Positions 44,099-54,100 of a stretch of 64,000 bases of DNA are shown piece after piece. A program made the translations under genes and the position numbers. The stretch's first letter is position 1. The number at the start of each line of letters is the position of its first letter. Under the pieces are notes generated by a model. That model ran no database searches and had not been told where the DNA came from. It saw only the letters and a program-made list of their open reading frames with translations. The DNA is taken from the NCBI GenBank assembly GCA_036571765.1, contig BROE01000018.1:15732313-15796312 (forward strand), written 5' to 3'. This DNA is from Plecoglossus altivelis. Taxonomy: Eukaryota; Chordata; Actinopteri; Osmeriformes; Plecoglossidae.

Positions 44099-44129
<31 letters not shown>

Positions 44130-44992
44130 CAGACAGGTTAGACACACACACATACTAGGATAGAGACACACTGGGACAGACACACACACACACACACTCA
44201 CACACACACACACACATACACACACACACACACGCAGACAGGTTAGACACACACACATACTAGGACAGAGACACACCGGGACAGACAGACAGACACACTC
44301 ACACACACACACACGCACACACGCACACACACATACACACATACATACATACATACATACATACATACATACATACATACATACATACATACATACATAC
44401 ATACACAGGGATAGGTTAGACACACACACATACACTGACACAGGATAGACACACACACACTGGGACACACACACACGTAATCCTAACAGTAGATAGTAGT
44501 AAGTTGGTGTTCTGTTCCCCCCTTAGGAGATGGCCACGCCGTGTGAGCACTGCGACGTGGAGTGGATCAAAAAGGCGGGAGACGAGCAGTGAGTGACAGC
44601 TTCATGTTAGCCATCATCAAACAACAGTGACTCCACATGGCGTCAACACATCCTGTCTGAACATGACGAGGAACAGGTCTCGTTTATCTCTGAGGAACAT
44701 CATCTCTGAAGAACCCAGGATGATCTGGTGTTTTCAGAGCTAGCTGAGAAGGCTGAGTGACGCTGGTGTGTTTGCTGCGCAGGGTGAACCTGGCCCTGGC
44801 CTACACGGAGCTGACGGAGGAACTGGGGAGGGTCCGCACCCTGGCGGCCAATCAGACGGAGATCCTCAGCAAGGTTTCACTGGAGCAGATCCCACCAGGT
44901 CAGTCTGCCAGCCAATCACAAGCCCCCCCCATCAGTCACCTCTGACTCATATTGTCACATGACATGTGACGTGCATAAACATGCCTCTCTGT

Positions 44993-45032
<40 letters not shown>

Positions 45033-46239
45033 CTCTCTCCTCTCTATCTCTCTCTCTCTCCTCTCTATCTCTCCCTCTCTCTCCCTCTCTCTCTTACCCC
45101 ACAGTCCTCAGACACTCCCCAGCTCCCCAGCGGCGCTCCCCCACCTCCCAGCGGCCCTCCCCGGACCGCCTGCGCCCCTCTCCCTCGCCCCCGCTCTCCC
45201 CCAACAGCAACGGCCCCGCCTCCTACTCCTGTCGGCCTGCCAGCCACCGTCTGCGGGCTCGCTTCCAGGGCCGGCGCAGCTACTCAGAGGTGGCGGACCC
45301 CTCGGCCCACCAGAGGCCGCCCCCCAGGCTGCTGAGGGACCCTGTGTCCACCCTGCCCAAGCCCAGGCCCCTGGGGGAGATGGTGGGCTACTCACGGCCC
45401 CTCAGGGGCTCCCTGGTAGGGCTGGCTCGCCCAGCCTCGGCCCACAGCGGTGGGGGAGGAGTGGGAGGAGGAAGAGGGGGAGGTGGTGGAGGAGGAGGGG
45501 GTAGCAGTCTGAACAGCAGTCCCCACCACCGTGCTCTGGATCTGGGCTTCCCTCTGTCTGCTGAGGTGGGTCTGAGATCCAGGCTGTTCTCAGCGGATAA
45601 TATGGACGTTTATACCATCACATGTTTTTCAATGCACAGTAGATTCATCAATCAAAACTCTATTTATGTACGTTCCAAAATACACTAAGCACAACACCCC
45701 CTCCGATCCCTTCCAGGTGCATCACTTCTGTCGCCTTGACGACCCCCCGGAGCCCACCCCCCTGGTGACCCCTCCCCAGTCCTCAGACGAGGAAGAGGAA
45801 TGGGCGTGTCCCTCTCCGGCCACCAGCCCACCACGCACACTGGGAGGGGCGGGGCCGGCGCGGGAAGCCCCGCCCCGTCCCTCCTTCTCCTCCCCCGAGG
45901 GCCCAGCAACGCTCACCTGCCACCTGCCCTCCTACCTGAGCTCTGACCACGCCCAGTCCTGGCCCTCCATCAACGTAAGTGGCTGGCTCCCTTTGTAAAC
46001 GTTCCGTTGTCTGTATCTCTGTAGTGTTTATATCGTAACATATCGTATATCGTATATCGTATCGTGTGTTTATATCGTTATATCGTATTGAAGTATCGTC
46101 TTGTCTCTAGTTGTGGATGGAGACGGAGGAGAACGATGCCCGAAGCTGCCCCTTGTGCCAGCTCACCTTCCCCACTGGTTACCCTGATGACGCCCTCATC
46201 AAACACATCGACTCGCACCTGGAGAACAGCAAGATCTAG
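40929..46239 (+). CDS. tbkbp1: TBK1-binding protein 1 (SINTBAD), adaptor of TBK1/IKK-epsilon; middle exons missing
   Basis: Adaptor that binds TBK1/IKKi kinases in antiviral innate signalling. Exons seen: 40929-41159, 44527-44588, 44783-44898, 45105-45565, 45717-45974, 46111-46239. The N-terminus MESLFGGELGLL and ASHFALAAAYHDIKTRLASLEREN are typical. The TBK1-binding domain VNLALAYTELTEELGRVR is in exon 44783. A Pro/Ser-rich SPAPQRRSP region follows, then FQGRRSYSEVADPS, SWPSIN and the C-terminal zinc finger CPLCQLTFPTGYPDDALIKHIDSH ending ENSKI. Phases join within 40929-41159 and within 44527-46239. The roughly 200 residues of coiled coil that the human protein has between YEIK and the TBK1-binding region are not found. 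The corresponding 3.4 kb is repeat-filled and partly low quality, so loss in assembly is more likely than real loss. Confidence 0.93.
41600..42960. repeat. Minisatellite (ccctaaccctgcacctccacac), second half degenerate or low quality
   Basis: In the tbkbp1 intron. From about 41640 to 41990 the array is regular (long units with ctaaccatgctcctccac, acccaaaccctgcaccc and tgcacttccacacc). From about 42000 the same motifs continue with scattered one- to three-base insertions and losses. The telomere-like ccctaa is incidental. Confidence 0.88.
42961..43315. repeat. (AC)n/(CATA)n with agacaggttagacacac units
   Basis: Tandem mixture of (AC)n and cagagacaggttagac, interrupted by one locally inverted stretch (gtctaacctgtctctg at 43167-43182). 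It forms the insertion site of the hAT element at 43316. Confidence 0.88.
43316..44092. mobile_element. hAT-like non-autonomous element, 777 bp
   Basis: Left end CAGGGGTGGGCAAAC; right end, read inward, CAGACATGGGCAAAC. Sub-terminal CGCGGGCCACAT and GGCCCCGCGGGCC are typical of hAT elements. Flanking 8-mers are GGTTAGAC (43308-43315) and GATTAGAC (44093-44100), a 7/8 match read as an aged target duplication. The interior has no transposase. Confidence 0.85.
44097..44478. repeat. (AC)n and (CATA)n microsatellite block
   Basis: Continuation of the pre-insertion repeat, including about 17 CATA units at 44336-44404. Confidence 0.92.
44998..45095. repeat. (CT)n microsatellite before a tbkbp1 acceptor
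   Basis: Polypyrimidine repeat immediately upstream of the 45105 exon acceptor. Confidence 0.92.
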
Positions 46240-47575
46240 CAGCAGAACGGCAGACCTAGAACCAGACTTCCTGGACCCTCACCGTCAAACGAGGAACTTT
46301 GAGGAACGAGGATGCTGTCCGCAGAGCAGCACGCTGACCCCTGCTGGACAAAGCAGGAACTACAAACAAACCGTGTCTGGAAGCCAATGTCGACTGCAAA
46401 TCCACTTTGCAATACAGAACCTTCAATGCAGAGGAGAGAGGTTTCATATTTGGGTGCCTGGTAGCCATTAGTGAACATGACCATGCTAGTTTAATTCCCC
46501 ATGTGTTCAAGTGGCACCCGTAACACGCTTACCTCACTAGGTTTATTTGAAACGCCATTTGGGTCGCCATCTTCCTGCTCAGTATAGACCGCCAGACTCA
46601 ACACGACAACAGCTAGCACCGTCTCCTAATATCCTCCCCACATCAACGCTGACATCAGCGACGAACAGAACAGAGGCAATTTTCTGTTTCTTATCATTTG
46701 TCTTTTCCTGCAGTGTCAGCATTCGCTCAAAAATAGAACGTGAAGAATGGCCTTTTGTCTGAAGGGCCAATGTTGTAAGAGACACATTTGTCCAGTTGCC
46801 ATATAGTTTTCTCACGCCCTTTTGTAAAACTCTAAACTGTCATCACAGTAAACAAGGACAATAATTATTTGGACAGCGGGTGTGAGTTTATGGTACCTTG
46901 TAAAAGAGATGGGTTGGGTATGGCAATATTATACCTCACATTCATTCATTTGTACATTCACTTTCAGGGATTGAACCATCCAGGGACGCAGGCTAGTGGG
47001 AGCTGGACTGCAGCTATGTGTGCTGGTCAGTAGAGTAGAGTTCAGAGAAGTTTAGAAGGCAAATGACCCACCGATCATGTGACCCACCGATCATGTGACC
47101 CACCTCGGGCAGACAACTAGTGAGAAACGATCATGTGACCCACCTCGGGCAGACAACTAGCAAGAAACGATCATGTGACCCACCTCGGGCAGACAACTAG
47201 CGGGAAACGATCAGCAGATCCGACTCCGATTTCCATCCAATCAAGATGATCCAAAGACACGACGGACAGACCAAGTGTTCAAAACTATCCAGCAGAGACT
47301 GAAGCCAGATGTTTCTGGTGGGACTGTGGGCTGGTGGGAACATGACATGATGGGGAAATGACTACAGCAAAGCCTTGAGGAACACTAAATAGGAGAGAGG
47401 AGTGGGGCTGTTATGATCAAACTAAACTTTTTTCCCCCACTCTGTGTTGCATCTTAACCTCTTCAATGCAGGATTTTATTCAGACTAAACCTTGTTTTGT
47501 AGAGTAAATGACGTATAGCTTTTCCCTAGTATTCTTCCTTCAGTTTTCTGTGCAACTCAATAAAATAATGACACA
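46240..47575 (+). other. tbkbp1 3' UTR
   Basis: From the stop TAG at 46237-46239 to just past AATAAA at 47559-47564. Contains three exact-length 40-bp tandem units (47091-47210) with gatcatgtgacccacc, each including an E-box-like TCATGTGACC. Confidence 0.6.
47559..47564 (+). terminator. tbkbp1 polyadenylation signal
   Basis: AATAAA in ctcaataaaataatg, 1.3 kb after the stop and just before the inverted-repeat arm. Likely end of the transcript. Confidence 0.6.
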
Positions 47576-47585
47576 AATCACAAGG

Positions 47586-48284
47586 TTAAGCTGATGTTTT
47601 GAGATGCACCAATCCAGGCATGGTTCTGAATAAATGACAAAACGCCAACATTATTTTGAAATTTTTATATTTATTCAGAACTAAACAATAGAAAATTGGA
47701 TATGGAGGTGTAATTTCCCCCCACTTGTTTTACACAGACAATTTATAATAGGGCTCTTCTCCTTATTATCCATCATTGAAACATCTATAAAAGCTTATAG
47801 TCATCGCATCAACAAAGAGCAAGATCCAAAAGATGACTCGTACTCGCTTTTAAACTTCCTGACGAGATTAGAGACTTAAGTAGCACATTTGGGCCCACAG
47901 AAAAAGACTGCTAGCATGACTAAGACCCTCCTGTGTCTAGTTGAACAGGAGCGAATGTGGTTGCTAACGGTTACGGGACTTGCAACACCACAGTGTCATT
48001 CAAAAACAAGGATAAGTAAGTTACAACTAAATATACAATTTACAGTGAGACCAGTTATGAGGGAGGTCAGCTGTTTAGCCCTGAGGAACCCACACACCAT
48101 CAGATTCACACTCGAAGCCTTAACCATCGTCTCTCCCTTCTCAAGCGAGTTTTCAACACCTGTCCATTAAATACTCTGGAATGACTTGGAAAGTCAACAA
48201 GTAAAAGTGTTTAAATATACAAAACGTATCGTAAAAAGGATCCAAATTTGCATCTCTACAAACATGCAATGTCGAAAAAAAAAA
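47586..48284 (+). repeat. ~700-bp inverted repeat, right arm
   Basis: Reverse complement of 38353-39061, from ttaagctgatgttttgag to an A-run at 48275-48284. It lies between the convergent 3' ends of tbkbp1 and osbpl7 and may be part of the osbpl7 3' UTR; AATAAA on the minus strand occurs at 47670-47675. Confidence 0.93.
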
Positions 48285-48739
48285 GAAGACATCAGATTTA
48301 AGACAGTGACTAACTAAAACTAAAACCAACCATGTTGGCCTGAGATCTGAGTTGTAACCTTCCTGAAATGACGTTCTCCGTCCACAGTTCCAAAAGGCAG
48401 GGCTGACGGCACGCGAGAGAGGCGAGGGGGTTCTAAAAAGGGAGAACCCCGCAGCAAGAGAAGGGAACCTCAGAGAATCACAGCAGAACCCTTCATTTCA
48501 TCATTTCTTCCCTGGTGGCATAATCTCCCCTCCACATACGGACACCTGGAGGTGTTCATCCGTGCCAACAAACTCGCCTTCTCCTCCCCCACCCTCCCCC
48601 TCTGCGCAGTGGGCAGAGTAAGTAGCAGTTCCTGGAGCAGTGGGGCTAGGGTGGTGGTGTGCGTAGCCTAGCCAGGCGGCTCAGCGCTGGGGTTTGGGGC
48701 TCAGCAGGCAGGGCGGCTAGGCTAGGCTAGGCTAACGCC

Positions 48740-51099
48740 TCAGCACCACAGGTCCAGGTTCTTTGTGTTCGCAAAGCCAGGCTGCTCCCTCAGCTTCCAG
48801 TAGGTTCCGTTGCTCACCCACACCTCCCTGCCCTGTTCATCCATGGTTTTACTAAAGCAGGAGAAGGAGAAGGGAGACGAGAGGTTAAAGGTTGTTCAAT
48901 GGTTTGGTCAAGTTTCGTTCCAAAAAAAGGGACAGAGCGTCAGGTGTTGTCCGGTGAGCAGCTGAGTGAACTTACGTAAAGAACCGAGGCTGATGCTCCT
49001 CTCCCAGCTTGGTCATCTCCTTCCTCCTCTCCCTCTGCTTCTCCTCCACCTCATCCTTCTTCTTGTCCGCCTCTGCTACCTTACCCTCCTCCAGGAGCCT
49101 GGGTGGGAAGGGGGGGGGGGGAGAGAGCATCAGTAACTGCCCTGATTGAGCTATGGTCTACAGCCACCAGGGGCCTGTTCCACAATGCAAGTTTGCTGAG
49201 TAAGCCAAGCTGAAGTCAGGGAAAATAACTGGTAATAGCTGGTAAACTCATTCTGTAAACTGGCTTTGTGGACGGAACAAACCCCCCCCCCCCCCCCCCC
49301 CCCACCCCATGGTGCCCTCCGGCCCGGCGGGGCTCTCACCTCCTGGTCGGGCCTGAATCCGCGCCCGTTTCTTCTTGTGTCGTTGGCTGCCTTCCTCCGA
49401 GTCCCCAGCCGGGTCGCAGGTGTCCGTTGGGGGTAGCACTGCCCTCAGCTCCGGGGTCAGCTCGTTCAGCTCCCGGGCGTAGCTAGAGAAGCCGTAGTAG
49501 AGCACATGGTCGTCCGGCTGCGGGGCTGCACAGGAAATGACACGGTATTAGCACAACACAACTACAAAAGGGGCCTTGAAAGGAAATGAATTTCATTGAA
49601 ACCAAAAATACTCAAATCAAAGATCTTGAGCCGAAAGCCAAGGACGTCAGGACTTACTTGGCTTCCAGATGTATCCACCTTGGGTGGTTCTGCAAAGTGC
49701 CCGCCACCGCCCCCTGCGCCCCTCCCCTTTCCCCCTGTCAGAGCATCCCCCTCGTCCCCCACAGGCCCTCCTACCCCCAACACGACATCGGCACCCACCT
49801 CCGCCGGCTACCCGGTTTACCCCCACCGCTCCCCCCCTCGCGACCCCTCATTCTTCGTCTGTTGTTCAGCACCCCAGTTACGCCGCGCCGCACTAGCCCC
49901 GACAAACACACCGCGGCACCACGATCGCGCCCTCTCTCAATGATCCATCCCCCGGCTCACCCCCCCCCACCCCACCCAGCTTAACAAACCACGCCCCAAG
50001 CTCTCCAATGTGCGCCCCCAATCACGCGCCACCGACCGCCCCGCCCCGCCCCCCCACGAACTGTGAGATTTCAACCGAATGATGCGTGCGCGTGTCACCT
50101 TGACAAAGGTGATCTTGCAGGTGCAGACGTCGCTCTTGTTGTTCTTGATGGTCACCTCGCCGTAGTGCTCCAGATACCTCTGCTGACTCAGCACGTTGTG
50201 GACGCAGGTCACCACCTTGTTCCACTCGTAGTGGTCGCCGTACCTGCGCGACACAAGCCTTTAGCACTCGACTCCTTTAACCATGTAGCACCTCAGCCAC
50301 GTAGCATTTTAGTATCATAGCCCCTTAGCCATGTAGCCCCTTAGCCTCCTAGCCATGTAGCTCCTTAGCCTCGTAGCCATGTAGCTCCTTAGCCTCGTAG
50401 CCCTTTAGCCCCATAGCCATGTAGCCCCTTAGCCTCGTAGCCCCTTAGCCATGTAGCCTCAATAACACATAAAAAAATCAATTTGAAAATACGTAATTGA
50501 ATAGAAAGCCTTACTTGGGCAGGGTAACATTGACAGGTCCAGAGGAGATGATCTCCATGGACTTCCCCCAGAACTTGTTCTTCCATCTCTGGTCTGAGGG
50601 ACAAGGACAGGGAGAGAAAGTGTTGTTAGCGTGTTAGCGTGTTAGCATCCCAGAGATCCGAAAAGCAGGAAGATTCCCCCTCCCTGAATGCCCAGATGAT
50701 GCTTAGATGATTCCCTAAGGGATGGTGAGAGGCTAGCAGGAGGAGGAACAGGGATTACCTTGCCAGAAGGTGAAGTTCTCAGACTGGGCGTGACAGGCAG
50801 AGATGGGAGGGTGATGGCTCACCTGAGAAAACAATCGAAACAATGGAATGAAGAGTTACGAACTCAGACTGCTCCAAACGAACTCCTCAATACCTGCAAC
50901 TACACTCATAGTTAAACATCCACAGGCACACACACACACACGCTACTGGGCTACCTGCTCGCTGACGTAACGGAAGCCACGTTCCTCGCGGTGGCTCTCG
51001 TAGGTCTCCCCCAGGACAGGGTTGAAGGGTTTGTAGCGGTTACGCCAAGACGCCCAGGCATAGCCGGAGCAGGAGAACACGCCCATGTACACCTGAGAT

Positions 51100-51135
<36 letters not shown>

Positions 51136-54100
51136 AGAAAATAGCCAGAGCCAGGTGTAGCCAGAGAGAGAACCAACACACCCCAAACTACCAGGACAAG
51201 CTTCCAACACCGTAAGCCAAAATAACATTCCATCAGGGAACATCCTTTCGTATCTTAGCAACAGCAACAACAACCGCCGCCGGTTGAACTTGACAAACAG
51301 GCGTGGGTCAACTTCCACCCGGGTGTCAGCCAGCGTTCCATCCGCTCACCATCCTCTCGAAGGGGTCGTCCGTGCGGTTGGCGATATCCAGCAGCTCGGA
51401 GTACTCCAGCTCCTCGCTCACCCTCTGCAGCAGAGAGAGAGGCTCGTTCAGAGCGACCGGCATGGACACACGGGACAGGTCCTTGCCGATGTTGTTGTAC
51501 AGGATGGTCATGATGCCGATGTTGCTGTTGTCAGAGCAGTGGGCGGCCAGGGTGGTCCGACGGCCTGTGTTGGCGGGCACGGCGCTGGGCATGTCGGTTG
51601 CTACGGATACGCTGGCGCGGAACTGGCTGGTGGATGTGGCTGGTGGTTTGGAGAAGAAGTCAGTCAGGTAAGGTGGGTTAATCTAAACGTCTATTGTTAA
51701 GCGCCTGAGGACATGTAGGAAACCTCTCGGGTCCTGTCGGTGACAGTGTGGGGATGTGGGCGTGAGGGACAGAGTGGCTGTTGGTGGCAGGGTAACAGTG
51801 TGAGGAGGGTGGGTGTTAACGACAAGATGCGGAGGGTGGGTGTTCATGACGGGGGACGGCGTCTCACCGTGCGTCTCCTCCGGCTCCGAGGTGCTGGTCG
51901 TGGTGATGTCGCTCAGCCCGGACTCATCCGAGGCCTCGTTCTCCGACGACGTCTCGCACACGATGACCTCGTTGGCGTCGAAGTACTCCGCCATGGACTC
52001 GGCCAGGGAGGGGGTGCGGTGCGGGAGGCGGTTCGAAGGGGGCGTCGTCTGGGAGAGGAGAGAGCGAAGGAACAGGAGAGACCATGAAGCCGGGAAGGCG
52101 CGTGGATGGTGGCGTCGAAGACACAAACCTTCACAACAGGGGGTGGTCTTGAAAACAGAAACGTGCTAGTGGCTAAGACCTAGGACTGCGTCAGCATGCA
52201 CACAGTCACATTTGGAACGACACACACAAGACACGCATGCACACAGTCACATTTGGAACGACACACACAAGACATGCATGCACATACACAAGACACGCAT
52301 GCACACAGTCACATTTGGAACGACACACACGAGACACGCATGCACATACACGAGACACGCATGCACATACACGGGACACGCATGCACATACACGGGACAC
52401 GCATGCACATACACGGGACACGCATGCACATACGAGACACACCTGATCCTGAAGAACGGTACAGTAGGACTCGTCAGTGGAATCAGAGGACAAGGAGAGG
52501 GTGTGCACTTTGGTCAGGCGAGACTGCACCTCAAGCTAGACACACATACACAATATACAGGCACATTTGAACCCCACAGACACACAGAAGAGGCTAATGA
52601 AAAGCTTATGCGGAGTTGTGTCTAAAGAAAAAAGAAGGCGTGAAAAAGCAATAGGTCATAATGTTTCCGTGTTGCGAGTGCACACACATGCAGGTAAACA
52701 ACATGACTTGCAAGACAGCGAATGACTGAAGCTTTGTTCAAAATCAACTTCCAGTTGTTGGGAGAGACCAAGTCATACGTGTCTTTCTCAGGTGCCTGTT
52801 TCAAACATGCTTGTGATGTTCTATCCTGTCAACCAACTGGCTGGCTTCCTAACCAGACCAGACCCGCCCACGACACAGCAAGGCAAACCTCCAGGTCCGC
52901 AGCGCTCCAGAACAAGCCAAACCTGTTCTGACTAGTTCCCCACAGGAGTATCAACAGGCTAGATGATACGTTGGAGAGAGACGAGCAACAGAGACGGGAA
53001 AGGTGCGGTCGACGAACACTTCAGCTGAGTAATCAGACTGCTTGTGAGTGGGACTCAAACGCAGGTGTGCCTGAGCTAGGCCTCCTGTTCAAGTCACCAA
53101 CTGGAGCAACACAGCAAGGAACAGTTCAACCATGAGCCAGAATAGACCTTTTTTTGGATTCTTTCCCCTCAAAGAAATTCTGACTGAAAATGGGAACGTC
53201 CACTTCAAAATGGGAGTGTATCTTTAAAAACAACCTGTGTCATATATACGATGGACTGAGAGTGTGTGTGTGTGTGTCACCTCAGATAGTATGTGTGTCT
53301 CTCTCTCACCTCAGCCAGTGTGTGAGTGTGTGTGTGTGTGTGTGTCTCACCTCAGCCAGTGTGTGCGTGTGTGTGTCTCACCTCAGACAGTGTGCTGCAG
53401 AGCGTAGCCAGCTGCTGGGAAGTGGACTGGCGCAGGTCTGGTCCAGTCCATGCCTGTCGAACCCTCTCTCGCTCCAGAGTCAGGACCTCGTGAACGGACT
53501 TGAGCGAAGCGTGAACTGTGGTGAGAGCGAGAGAGGAAGGAAGAGAGAGAGAGGGAGGGAGAAACGTTACTCACCACCCAAGCCTGTCCAACCCACAAAC
53601 TAACAACAATACATTTATATTTACACGGTTTAACGCCGATTGCTCACAACACAAAAACGCTTTTCATGAGTTAAGAACACCCCTCCCACCACGCAACGTC
53701 TAGATAATAACATCTCACTTCTCTGGGACACAACGCAGATGTCCTGCTGGAGTTTCTTGGCCTCTGGGGAAGTGACAGGAGGTTTGGAGAGCTGCGTGTA
53801 CACGTAGTCAGGGATGGACTGCATGGAGCGGCCCAAGTGGCTGGCAGTGGAGACACTCAGGTTGTTTGTGGACATCTGAGGGGGGGGGGGGGAGGAAGGA
53901 GAAGGGGGACACCAGCATTGTTCAACAAGTCCCCGGATACTTCCATTGTCCCCAATCCGGTAAGCGTTTCACGTGACAACTTCTAAGGGATTTTGGGGAG
54001 AGCTTCAACCGTGGCTGTCCTTACCATGCCCAGATTCTCCCCTCTTGACAGGGTGCGCGAGTGACCGAACACCTTCCCTGCCTTGGGCTTCTTAGGTTTC

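Noticed and set aside
47889..48170. 93-codon open frame identical in both ~700-bp inverted-repeat arms
   Set aside because: No family resemblance, no splice or promoter context. Identity follows from the arms being near-identical DNA.
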